This document shows positions 52,880 through 61,993 of a stretch of DNA of 64,000 nucleotides, piece after piece; within the stretch, counting starts at the first letter, position 1, and each line of letters opens with the position of its first letter. The notes under the pieces were generated by a model. The model had not been told where the DNA came from, made no database searches, and saw only the letters and a list, made by a program, of their open reading frames with translations. Source of the DNA: UBA6136 sp044350805 (GTDB lineage: Bacteria > Pseudomonadota > Gammaproteobacteria > Methylococcales > Methylococcaceae); the NCBI GenBank assembly GCA_044350805.1, contig JBILGU010000005.1, forward strand, positions 1-64,000, given 5' to 3'. The position numbers were made by a program, and so were the translations under genes.

Positions 52880-54520
52880 ATGGACAACGCAAGGTTCGTA
52901 CTGGTCGTCTTCTTCTTTTTTCTGAGCGTCATGCTTTACCAGCAGTGGCAGATCGACTACGGCCCCAAGCCGCAGATCCCTCAGGCAGTCGCCGGCGCAC
53001 CAAAAAATCCGGATGTTCCTGCGGGGCAGGCCTCGGGCACTGGAGCCGTTGCTACAGCGGCCAGTACCGACGAAGGGGTGGCACTGGAGACCAAGCAGCG
53101 CATCGTGGTTGAAACCGATGTGATTCGTCTGGAACTCGATACCGAAGGCGGTGATATTCGCGTCCTGGAACTGAAAAGCTACCCGGAAAACAAAGACCAT
53201 CCTGAACAGCCCGTTCGCCTCTTTACCGATCAGGATCTCATTTTTATCGCTCAGAACGGTCTGATTGGCGATGAGGGATCTGCCCCGAATCACCACACCG
53301 TCTGGAAGGTCCAGGCCCAAAAGTTTGCTCTTGCAGAGGGACAGGACGTTCTTCGCGTACCGCTGAGCTGGACCAATGCGCACGGTGTAGAGGTCTCCAA
53401 GGTGTACATCCTCAAGCGCGGTAGCTACGACATTGCGCTCGAGCAGACCATCCACAACAATGGCACTGCGCCCCTCTCGACGCGCCAGTATGTCCAGTTG
53501 CAGCGCAAGGATCCCGGCGACAAGAACAAAGACCAGTTTGTCCGGACCTACACCGGTGGCGTCCTTTACACACCGGAAGACAAATATAAAAAGATCAGCT
53601 TCAAGGACATGGCTTCCGAGAATCTGGACAAAACCGCCAAGGACGGTTGGGTCGCCATGATCCAGCATTACTTTGCTGCAGCCTGGATCCCGCCCCGGGG
53701 TGAAGGCAATGGCTTTTACACCAAGTCGCTGGCAGACAATCATTTTGTGATCGGAGCCTACGGCCCGACGGTCGAAGTCCCCGCCGGGACATCGAAGACC
53801 CTGACGGCTGAGCTCTTTGCCGGCCCCAAGCTGCAGCACGTTCTCGAAGCAACGGCGCCAGGTCTTGATCTGACCGTTGATTACGGGGCCCTGACCATCA
53901 TTGCCAAGCCGATCTTCTGGTTGCTGGAGCAGTACCATAAGCTCTTCAATAACTGGGGTCTGGCCATCATTCTGGTCACTCTGACCCTCAAAGCCCTGTT
54001 CTTCCGGCTTTCAGCGGCCAGCTACCGCTCCATGGCGAACATGCGGAAGCTGCAGCCTAAGATGGCGGAACTCAAGGAGAAGTACGGTAGCGATCGCCAG
54101 AAGCTGAACCAGGCCATGATGGAGCTCTACAAGAAGGAAAAGGTTAATCCGCTCGGCGGCTGCCTCCCTATCTTGGTTCAAATCCCGGTTTTCATCTCGC
54201 TTTACTGGGTTCTGATCGAGACGGTCGAAATGCGGCAAGCCCCCTTCTTTGGCTGGCTTATGGATCTGTCCGCCAAGGATCCCTACTTCATCTTACCCGT
54301 CCTGATGGGTATCTCCATGTTCATCCAGCAGCGCCTCAGCCCCCCGCCGGCTGACCCCCTGCAGGCCCGGATCATGCAGTTCTTCCCGATCATGTTCACG
54401 GGCTTCTTTGCCTTCTTCCCCTCAGGGCTTGTCCTGTACTGGGTCGTGAACAACCTCTTGTCGATTCTCCAGCAGTGGTACATCAACAAGACGATTGGGG
54501 CGCAGGTCGCGAAGGCCTGA
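52880..54520 (+). CDS. yidC: Membrane protein insertase YidC
   Basis: YidC inserts inner-membrane proteins with or without Sec. The 546-residue product has an N-terminal TM (FVLVVFFFFLSVMLYQQWQ), the large periplasmic P1 domain (about residues 60-340), and the conserved C-terminal five-TM core with NWGLAIILVTLTLKALFFRLS, KYGSDRQKLNQAMMELYKKEKVNP and the terminal FFPSGLVLYWVVNNLLSI. Length and topology are those of gram-negative YidC. Confidence 0.97.
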   Translation: MDNARFVLVVFFFFLSVMLYQQWQIDYGPKPQIPQAVAGAPKNPDVPAGQASGTGAVATAASTDEGVALETKQRIVVETDVIRLELDTEGGDIRVLELKSYPENKDHPEQPVRLFTDQDLIFIAQNGLIGDEGSAPNHHTVWKVQAQKFALAEGQDVLRVPLSWTNAHGVEVSKVYILKRGSYDIALEQTIHNNGTAPLSTRQYVQLQRKDPGDKNKDQFVRTYTGGVLYTPEDKYKKISFKDMASENLDKTAKDGWVAMIQHYFAAAWIPPRGEGNGFYTKSLADNHFVIGAYGPTVEVPAGTSKTLTAELFAGPKLQHVLEATAPGLDLTVDYGALTIIAKPIFWLLEQYHKLFNNWGLAIILVTLTLKALFFRLSAASYRSMANMRKLQPKMAELKEKYGSDRQKLNQAMMELYKKEKVNPLGGCLPILVQIPVFISLYWVLIETVEMRQAPFFGWLMDLSAKDPYFILPVLMGISMFIQQRLSPPPADPLQARIMQFFPIMFTGFFAFFPSGLVLYWVVNNLLSILQQWYINKTIGAQVAKA

Positions 54521-54545
54521 GTATCCAACGGTTACTTCTCATCCC

Positions 54546-55895
54546 ATGAGATCATCATGGGAAGACACTATTGCTGCCGTCGCGACCCCCTCGGGCCGCG
54601 GCGGTATTGGAGTCATCAGAGCCTCTGGCCCTGCTGTCGAAAATCTGCTTGAACCCCTTCTTGGGAAGCGGCTCCCGCCAAGGGAAGCCGTTTTCACCCC
54701 CTTCCTTGACTCAGACGGTCAGCCGATAGATCAGGGCATTGCCGTCTATTTTCCTGGGCCCCGATCCTTTACAGGAGAATCGATACTTGAGCTCCACGGC
54801 CACGGTAACCCGGTCCTCCTCGACCTGATTCTGGCAAGACTTTTCCAACTCGGTTGCCGTCCAGCCCGCCCCGGGGAGTTCACCCAACGCGCTTTCCTCA
54901 ACAACAAGATAGACCTTGCGCAGGCTGAAGCCGTTGCAGACCTGATCAACGCCGAAACCCTGCGAGGCGTTAAGGCTGCCAGTCGATCGCTGGATGGCGA
55001 GTTTTCAAAGCGCATCAACACGTTGGTGGAATCTTGTATCCAGCTGCGTCTTTTTGTAGAGGCTGCGATTGATTTCACCGATGAAGACATCGACTTTCTG
55101 AGTGAAGCCGGGCTGGAAGGCCAGATGAAGGGGCTTCAAAACTCTTTGCAATCCGTGCTTGAGGCCTCTCGTCAAGGCGCCTTGCTTCGGGAAGGGATGA
55201 CTCTCGTTCTCGCAGGTAAACCTAATGCAGGAAAATCAAGCCTACTGAATCTGCTATCAGGCCGTGACAGTGCGATTGTGACTCCCATCGCCGGCACCAC
55301 GCGGGATACCCTCAGGGAGCATGTCGAATTGGACGGGATTCCGCTGCATGTTATCGACACCGCCGGACTTCGCATCGACACCGATGATCCCATAGAAAAA
55401 GAGGGAATTCGCAGAGCCCGCGCAGCTTTTGAAAGCTCGGATCAGATTCTCATCATCCTGGATGATCGCTATCCCGAGGATCTCATTGAGATCGCCCAAG
55501 GACTTCCTAAGGGAAGGCCCTACCTGATCGTACGGAACAAAATCGACCTTTCGGGAAATCCACCCGGTGTGAAAGAGACCTCTGAGGGTTGTGAGATTCG
55601 GATTTCCCTTAAGACCGGCGTAGGCGTTGAAACCCTGAAGAGGAAACTCCTGGCTTCTTCAGAAGCTGGGGAAGCCAGTTCGGACCATTTCATGGCTCGT
55701 CGACGGCATCTTGACGCTCTGGAAAGGGCTGCAACGGAGATGCGGCAAGGGCTTGTCGCTCTTCATGCCAACCGTTCAGAGCTTCTCGCAGAACACCTTC
55801 GGAACGCACAGGCCTCGCTATCTGAAATTACAGGGGAATTCACCAGTGATGATCTTCTCGGACGAATTTTCTCAAGCTTCTGCATTGGAAAATAA
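54546..55895 (+). CDS. mnmE: tRNA uridine-5-carboxymethylaminomethyl modification GTPase
   Basis: MnmE, with MnmG, modifies the wobble uridine of several tRNAs. The 449-residue product has an N-terminal tetrahydrofolate-binding domain, a helical domain, and the G domain with P-loop AGKPNAGKSSLLN, VIDTAGLRID and NKIDL, plus the C-terminal CIGK motif. The start MRSSWEDTIAAVATPSG at 54546 was chosen over an ATG at 54495. MnmG is not present downstream in this window. Confidence 0.97.
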   Translation: MRSSWEDTIAAVATPSGRGGIGVIRASGPAVENLLEPLLGKRLPPREAVFTPFLDSDGQPIDQGIAVYFPGPRSFTGESILELHGHGNPVLLDLILARLFQLGCRPARPGEFTQRAFLNNKIDLAQAEAVADLINAETLRGVKAASRSLDGEFSKRINTLVESCIQLRLFVEAAIDFTDEDIDFLSEAGLEGQMKGLQNSLQSVLEASRQGALLREGMTLVLAGKPNAGKSSLLNLLSGRDSAIVTPIAGTTRDTLREHVELDGIPLHVIDTAGLRIDTDDPIEKEGIRRARAAFESSDQILIILDDRYPEDLIEIAQGLPKGRPYLIVRNKIDLSGNPPGVKETSEGCEIRISLKTGVGVETLKRKLLASSEAGEASSDHFMARRRHLDALERAATEMRQGLVALHANRSELLAEHLRNAQASLSEITGEFTSDDLLGRIFSSFCIGK

Positions 55896-56069
55896 ACAAA
55901 AAATCGCGGTTTTTTCGTTGCATTAACCTCACATGCCAAAACTTGTAAGCAGGATTAGAATGGTACTTTAGAAGCCCTCTTAGCCACCTTGTCAAAGGCA
56001 ATCCCTCAGCGCATTTTTGCTACTAACACCCTGAAGGTCGATATCTCTATTTTTGACATGATCAGAGAA

Positions 56070-56882
<813 letters not shown>

Positions 56883-56918
56883 GGCAACATTAATCGTTAA
56901 ATATCTGCTCCTTGGCTA

Positions 56919-56953
56919 ACCTTCCCGGTCCATAAACCTTCGACCGGGAAGGT
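56919..56953. terminator. Perfect 12-bp hairpin between the Thr-Pro protein and the glycosylation cluster
   Basis: ACCTTCCCGGTC (56919-56930) pairs perfectly with GACCGGGAAGGT (56942-56953) across an 11-base loop. No T run follows. It may be a terminator or a regulatory hairpin before the sugar-nucleotide gene. Confidence 0.55.
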
Positions 56954-56981
56954 GTTGTCGAAGTGGCTCTTGTGAGGTTTT

Positions 56982-57935
56982 GTGCGCGTATCAAATAGAA
57001 GAAGGGTCATGGTAACGGGGGGGGCAGGCTTTCTGGGCTCTCACCTTTGTGAGCGGCTTTTGGCAGAAGGTCATGATGTCCTTTGCATCGATAACTTCTA
57101 CAGCGGTACCCGCGACAATGTCGCTCACCTTCTCACCAATCCCCATTTCGAGTTGATGCGTCACGACGTGACCTTTCCCCTTTATGTCGAAGTGGATGAA
57201 ATTTACAATTTGGCCTGCCCAGCATCCCCCATTCACTACCAATGGGATCCGGTGCAGACGACCAAGACCAGTGTCCATGGGGCCATCAACATGTTGGGCC
57301 TGGCGAAACGAACCAAAGCGAAGATCCTTCAGGCTTCGACGAGCGAGGTCTATGGCGATCCTGAAATTCACCCACAGACTGAGGATTACTGGGGACACGT
57401 CAATCCAATTGGCATTCGATCCTGTTATGACGAGGGAAAGCGGTGTGCGGAAACCTTGTTTTTCGATTATCACCGGCAACATCAGCTCAGCATAAAAGTC
57501 GTCCGTATCTTCAATACATATGGGCCTCGCATGCATCCAAACGACGGCCGGGTTGTCAGCAACTTTATTGTTCAATCCCTGCGAGGTGAAGACATCACCA
57601 TTTATGGCGATGGGACACAAACGCGCAGTTTTTGCTATGTCGATGATCTCATTGATGGGTTGATCCGAATGATGAATACGGACAAAGTCATCACCGGACC
57701 TTTTAACCTCGGCAACCCTGTGGAATTTACCATCCGCGAACTTGCTGAAACTATTGTCAACGTGATCGGAGGGCCATCAAAACTGGTCTTCAAACCACTC
57801 CCACAAGATGATCCAAAGCAGCGTCAACCCGACATCGCTTTGGCAAAGAAGCACCTTGAGTGGGAGCCTCAAACGAATCTCGTCGAGGGTCTTAAAAGGA
57901 CCATCGACTACTTCAGGGCGCTGATCCATCCATGA
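56982..57935 (+). CDS. UDP-glucuronate decarboxylase (UDP-xylose synthase)
   Basis: The enzyme decarboxylates UDP-glucuronic acid to UDP-xylose with bound NAD. The 317-residue extended SDR has the glycine motif VTGGAGFLGSHLCERLL, the family signature YNLACPASPIHYQ, the active-site YDEGKR, and RIFNTYGPRMHPNDGRVVSNFI. It starts at GTG 56982 and overlaps the downstream glycosyltransferase by ATGA. It supplies a xylose-type donor, and its first-gene position suggests the cluster builds a xylose-containing glycan. Confidence 0.94.
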   Translation: MRVSNRRRVMVTGGAGFLGSHLCERLLAEGHDVLCIDNFYSGTRDNVAHLLTNPHFELMRHDVTFPLYVEVDEIYNLACPASPIHYQWDPVQTTKTSVHGAINMLGLAKRTKAKILQASTSEVYGDPEIHPQTEDYWGHVNPIGIRSCYDEGKRCAETLFFDYHRQHQLSIKVVRIFNTYGPRMHPNDGRVVSNFIVQSLRGEDITIYGDGTQTRSFCYVDDLIDGLIRMMNTDKVITGPFNLGNPVEFTIRELAETIVNVIGGPSKLVFKPLPQDDPKQRQPDIALAKKHLEWEPQTNLVEGLKRTIDYFRALIHP

Positions 57936-58888
57936 TCCCCGTTACTGCAAAAACGCTCGTTGTTACGCCTGTTTACGAGGACTTGGAGGCCTGTAGCATC
58001 CTTTTTACGGCGTTAAAGCACGAATTTCAGAATCAGCTTTTTGTCGTTGCCGTGGACGATGGTTCCGTCAGTTATCCCCTTCAAGAGAGAACGCTCCGCG
58101 ATGCGGAAGTGAATGGGGTTGTGCTCCGACTGAGACGAAACGTCGGCCATCAGCGGGCGATCGCCATTGGGTTGGGATTTCTGGACGAAAAGCTACAGTC
58201 AGATCAAAGAGTCATCATCATGGATTCCGATGGTGAGGATCTCCCTGAAACCATTCCCAAACTACTGGATCACTTGAATGACGAAAGCGTCGATGTGGTG
58301 GTTGCCGAGAGAAAAAGCCGAGTCGAGACACTGCGATTCAAGGCCTTTTATGCGGTCTACAAACGCTTTTTTCGGTTGATGACCGGTCGCACCATCAGCT
58401 TTGGTAACTTCATGGCGATCAAGCCACTCAGCCTACGCCGACTCGTAGCAATGCAGGAATTACCCATACATATCGCGGGAACCGTTCTCGCATCTAAACT
58501 CAGGACGGTCTCATGCCCTTTGGATCGGGGCCCTCGCTACGCTGGAAAATCAAAAATGAACTTCGTCGGTCTGGTGCTTCATGGGTTCAAGGGGCTCATG
58601 GTGTTTGCTGAAGACGTTCTGGTGCGTGTCGGTATTGCATGTGCCTTGATTGCCGCACTCACAATTCTTTTTTCAGTCATCGCAACCATCCTCAAGATGA
58701 TCGGTTTTGCTACGCCTGGATGGTTTTCGGTCGCCTTGGGTATCCTTGTCCTTATGTTCCTTCAGACTGGTGCGCTCGCACTCATGACTTTGCTTCTTAC
58801 GGGCGTCGTTCGTGGGGGAACCATTGCGCCTGCATACAGTTACCTTGAAAGTATTGGAGAAATTTTGTGGGTTACCGACGCGGAATAG
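57932..58888 (+). CDS. Family 2 glycosyltransferase with C-terminal membrane anchor
   Basis: A 318-residue GT2 protein resembling polyprenyl-phosphate sugar transferases. The catalytic domain has VVTPVYEDLEACSIL, VVAVDDGSVS (first Asp motif) and IIMDSDGEDLPE (DxD-type), and is followed by two TM helices (GIACALIAALTILFSVIAT and LGILVLMFLQTGALALM). Such enzymes load a sugar on undecaprenyl phosphate on the cytoplasmic face. It overlaps UDP-xylose synthase by ATGA and ends 4 bases before the GtrA-like gene. Confidence 0.88.
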   Translation: MIPVTAKTLVVTPVYEDLEACSILFTALKHEFQNQLFVVAVDDGSVSYPLQERTLRDAEVNGVVLRLRRNVGHQRAIAIGLGFLDEKLQSDQRVIIMDSDGEDLPETIPKLLDHLNDESVDVVVAERKSRVETLRFKAFYAVYKRFFRLMTGRTISFGNFMAIKPLSLRRLVAMQELPIHIAGTVLASKLRTVSCPLDRGPRYAGKSKMNFVGLVLHGFKGLMVFAEDVLVRVGIACALIAALTILFSVIATILKMIGFATPGWFSVALGILVLMFLQTGALALMTLLLTGVVRGGTIAPAYSYLESIGEILWVTDAE

Positions 58889-58892
58889 CGCC

Positions 58893-59888
58893 ATGCGAAG
58901 CTCCGGCCCCGAAATTTTGCGGTACGCCCTGAACGGAATCATTGCGACCCTCGTTCACTTTGCCGCTCTCACTATCCTTCTCGAGCTTCTGAAGGTTAAT
59001 TCCGCAGGCCTCTCAAACCTGATCGCCTCTGCCCTTGGAATTAGCGTTTCCTTTTTAGGAAGCCGGTACTACGTATTTCAAAACCGGGAAGGGCATTTTT
59101 TTGATCACGCCACAAAGTTTTTGATCCTTTACGGCGGAATTGCCCTTTATAACGGGCTTTTTCTTATGGTCTGGACGGATCTACTGCATCACGACTATCG
59201 GTTCGGCTTCATGATCGCTACCGCACTTCAAGTCGTTCTTAGTTATTTTGGTAATTCATTTTTCGTCTTTAGCATCATGAGTCAGACTGCAATAAAAATT
59301 ATCCGCGGACTCCTTGGGACCCTCCTTTTCGCTTCCTTGTTTGTGTTGCTTCATTTCGTTCACTTTCGCCATTTTCCCGTTAACGTGGTCTTTTATGCCG
59401 CGATTGGCGATGCGCTGGCTGCTGCCGTGATGGGTGGCGTAATTTTGGTTCTTCTCCCCTATTTTCGACCCTTGGGGGGATTTGAGAAGGGCCAGTTGAT
59501 GCTGATATGGATCCTTGCAGGTTACGGCTTTGCGATCTCCATACCCACCGTGATTGACCGCTCACTTTCCTTTTATATTCTGGAAAAAATTCAGCAGCGC
59601 GGGGGTGGTATTCTCAAGGATCACATGCGTCAGGTCTTTGTCGAGGAATACCTCCCCGAGCACCGGCTGGTTGATGTCCGGCTGACCGAGCAGCTTGAAT
59701 CAGGGACCATCGCAATTGAACATGGTTGCGTCAAACTAACATCCAAGGGTCAGCGTATCGCCTCGTTTGGACGTTTTTATCGACAAAGCTTTCTCCCCAA
59801 AAAGCGACTGCTGATGGGGGAATATTCCGACGATCTCACTAATCCATTCAGACACTCAGCGACCAATCCAGGCTACACCTGCGAGTAA
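58893..59888 (+). CDS. GtrA-family membrane protein with additional C-terminal membrane and winged-helix-like domain
   Basis: A 331-residue protein. Residues about 7-130 form the four-TM GtrA domain (LRYALNGIIATLVHFAALTILLE, GISVSFLGSRYYVFQNR, LSYFGNSFFVFS), a family that flips sugar-polyprenol lipids. A second membrane module of three or four TMs follows (residues about 135-230), and then a cytosolic tail with LEKIQQRGGGI and VRLTEQLESGTIAIEHGCVKLTSKGQRI, which looks like a winged-helix fold. I know the GtrA domain; the remainder I cannot name. The start MRSSGPEILRYALNG at 58893 was chosen over an upstream ATG at 58812, inside the GT2 gene. It probably partners the GT2 and the GT-C-like proteins. 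Confidence 0.8.
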   Translation: MRSSGPEILRYALNGIIATLVHFAALTILLELLKVNSAGLSNLIASALGISVSFLGSRYYVFQNREGHFFDHATKFLILYGGIALYNGLFLMVWTDLLHHDYRFGFMIATALQVVLSYFGNSFFVFSIMSQTAIKIIRGLLGTLLFASLFVLLHFVHFRHFPVNVVFYAAIGDALAAAVMGGVILVLLPYFRPLGGFEKGQLMLIWILAGYGFAISIPTVIDRSLSFYILEKIQQRGGGILKDHMRQVFVEEYLPEHRLVDVRLTEQLESGTIAIEHGCVKLTSKGQRIASFGRFYRQSFLPKKRLLMGEYSDDLTNPFRHSATNPGYTCE

Positions 59889-59903
59889 TGGCAGGATAAG
59901 CTG

Positions 59904-61973
59904 ATGAAACTCTGCGCCCCATCAAGAGGAAGCCTCTGGGCCACTTTGGTGTGTCTGGTTGCACTAGCCGTGGGTCCCGTCTATCAACTCCAAGGTCTCA
60001 GTTTGATGCCCGGCGATGCCGGCGATCCGAGGCTCAACAATTACTTCCTCGAAAATATCTTTCAATTCATCCTAGGGCGTGTCGATTCACTCTGGCACTT
60101 GGGATTTTTCTATCCCTTTCCCTGGGTTGTTGGCTTTTCTGACAACCTTTTTGGCGCCAGCCCGCTCTATATAGTGCCGCGAGCTCTGGGCGCCAAAACG
60201 GATACGGCGTTCCAGCTCTGGTTCCTGGCAGCCTATCCCACAAACTATCTTGCAGCCTACATTACACTGAAACGCCTTCAGTTCTCTTCCAGAGCGGCCG
60301 TTGTTGGGGCGCTCGTATTCGCCTTCTCTCTCCCGGTTACCGCCTACGCAGGACACGCACAACTTCATTATCGGTTTGCAATTCCATTCGCCGTCTTTTT
60401 TTTCCATCGGTATCTGATCGAAAAGAACCCTCTCTGCCTGTCATATGCGGCGCTTTGGATGACGTGGCAGTTTTACCTCACGATCTATGTTGGCTTCTTT
60501 ACATTAGTCCTTTTGATCGCCATGACCCTGGTTTTCATAGGATGGCGCCTTTCCAGCGGAAAAAGCGTTTTGCTTGCCGAGCTAAGGTCCCAAGGTGCCA
60601 TCTGGCTGAATATTGGGAGCCGAAGAACAAGAAACGCCCTGTATCTTTTGGTGATGGCCCTCTTATTCATGGGCCTTTTGTTCTACCCTTATTTCAAAGT
60701 CACACACCTTTATCATGCGCACCGAAGTGCGGATGAAATCAAGATGATGCTCCCTCGCCCAGAGAGCTACTTCTTTACCGATATATCCCTCATTTGGCCT
60801 TTGAACGAACGTTTTTTTAGTTATCTCCCAAACTCTAGAGAGCATCAGATGTTCTGGGGGATCATTCCATTTGTTCTTTGCTTTTCAGGCGCCCGTCAGC
60901 TTTCCCAATCACGACACTCAGCCATGGGCATCCTGCTCACAGGATCTATGATCCTGATTGTTGGATCCACCCTCTACGTTGGTGATTGGAGTTTGTGGCT
61001 TTTAATCTGCCAGTTGCCCCTGGCCTCTGCGATTCGAGCGGTCACTCGATTAGATTTGGTTCTTCTCTTTCCCGTCGCGTTTTTATGCGCTCTGTCTGTT
61101 GAACACTGGTTCTCAAAATGTCGATGGGTGACCTTGGGGTCTGGTTTGATCGTTGTTTTGATGATCATAGAATCCAGCGCACTCAACATTTCTCTTTCAA
61201 CCAAATCCGACTGGCGACATCGGGTTGAACAAAAAGTAGCGCTGATTCCCAAGAACACCCATCCTGACAGCATCCTCTTCTTTGCTCAAGGAGCCGATTT
61301 TGAGTTTCTAGAAGAGCTCGATGCCATGTGGGCATCCCTGCAAATCGGCTTAAAGACGCTCAACGGGTACTCAGGAAATCTCCCGGAGGGCTTGCACATC
61401 GGATTTGGTGACGATTGCTCAGAACTCATTCATCGCGTGCAGTCCTACGAGGATTTCGCCAAAGACTCAAGTTATCTTCCGGCCCAATCCCTCATCCTTA
61501 GAATCATTCCGATCGGATTTCATGGCTGTGACCCCAGTTGGAATGAGAAAATGCCCCGTCGAAGTGGCAGGCTCGAGCATTATCCCCAAGGGTTTTATGA
61601 AAACCTTGAGCTTCAGTTTCTGGATATACGACAAGGCCCCCAAGGTTTGATGCTTCATTTGGCTTTAACTAATCACAACCCCGAAGGGGAAACGCTAAGC
61701 GTGGGTGGGAAGAATCCCGTTCTCATGTCTTGGCGCTGGCTGGATGCCAATGGACAAGCCATCGGCGGGTGGGACTATCGCCATTCGCTCCCATTCGATG
61801 TCTTGGCCGGCTCGACAGTTAACGTTGAGTTACCCATCGACTCGTCCGTCAACCCAAGGAGAAGTGAACGACTAGAGGTCTCCATCGTTCACGAGACGAT
61901 GGATTGGGCCCACCATCAAGGGTTCAAACCCATCACCGTACAACTCACGGCGAATCTTCTAGCCCCTAAATAA
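59904..61973 (+). CDS. Polytopic membrane protein, putative GT-C glycosyltransferase (paralogue 1)
   Basis: A 689-residue protein: about 12 hydrophobic segments (residues ~10-430) and a C-terminal soluble domain of about 240 residues with aromatic motifs (LNGYSGNLP, RIIPIGFHGCDPSW, LSWRW-type MSWRWLDANG, GWDYRHSLPFDV). The first loop has the motif PGDAGDPRLNNYFLENIF, resembling the acidic loop of lipid-linked-sugar-using GT-C enzymes (including ArnT- and YfhO-like proteins), with HLGFFYPFPWVVGFSDNLFGASPLY next. It is a tandem paralogue of the next gene (20 bases apart), and follows GtrA by 15 bases. Donor and acceptor are unknown. Confidence 0.78.
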   Translation: MKLCAPSRGSLWATLVCLVALAVGPVYQLQGLSLMPGDAGDPRLNNYFLENIFQFILGRVDSLWHLGFFYPFPWVVGFSDNLFGASPLYIVPRALGAKTDTAFQLWFLAAYPTNYLAAYITLKRLQFSSRAAVVGALVFAFSLPVTAYAGHAQLHYRFAIPFAVFFFHRYLIEKNPLCLSYAALWMTWQFYLTIYVGFFTLVLLIAMTLVFIGWRLSSGKSVLLAELRSQGAIWLNIGSRRTRNALYLLVMALLFMGLLFYPYFKVTHLYHAHRSADEIKMMLPRPESYFFTDISLIWPLNERFFSYLPNSREHQMFWGIIPFVLCFSGARQLSQSRHSAMGILLTGSMILIVGSTLYVGDWSLWLLICQLPLASAIRAVTRLDLVLLFPVAFLCALSVEHWFSKCRWVTLGSGLIVVLMIIESSALNISLSTKSDWRHRVEQKVALIPKNTHPDSILFFAQGADFEFLEELDAMWASLQIGLKTLNGYSGNLPEGLHIGFGDDCSELIHRVQSYEDFAKDSSYLPAQSLILRIIPIGFHGCDPSWNEKMPRRSGRLEHYPQGFYENLELQFLDIRQGPQGLMLHLALTNHNPEGETLSVGGKNPVLMSWRWLDANGQAIGGWDYRHSLPFDVLAGSTVNVELPIDSSVNPRRSERLEVSIVHETMDWAHHQGFKPITVQLTANLLAPK

Positions 61974-61993
61974 GCCGCTTTAAGAAGACTTTG

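Noticed and set aside
52775..53938. 387-codon ORF on the minus strand opposite yidC
   Set aside because: It lies almost wholly antisense to a certain yidC gene, with composition determined by the yidC codons, no ribosome site and no family resemblance.
55896..55920. AAAAAATCGCGGTTTTTT after mnmE as a terminator
   Set aside because: The only stem is A-T pairs around a 4-6 base GC loop, too weak to call.
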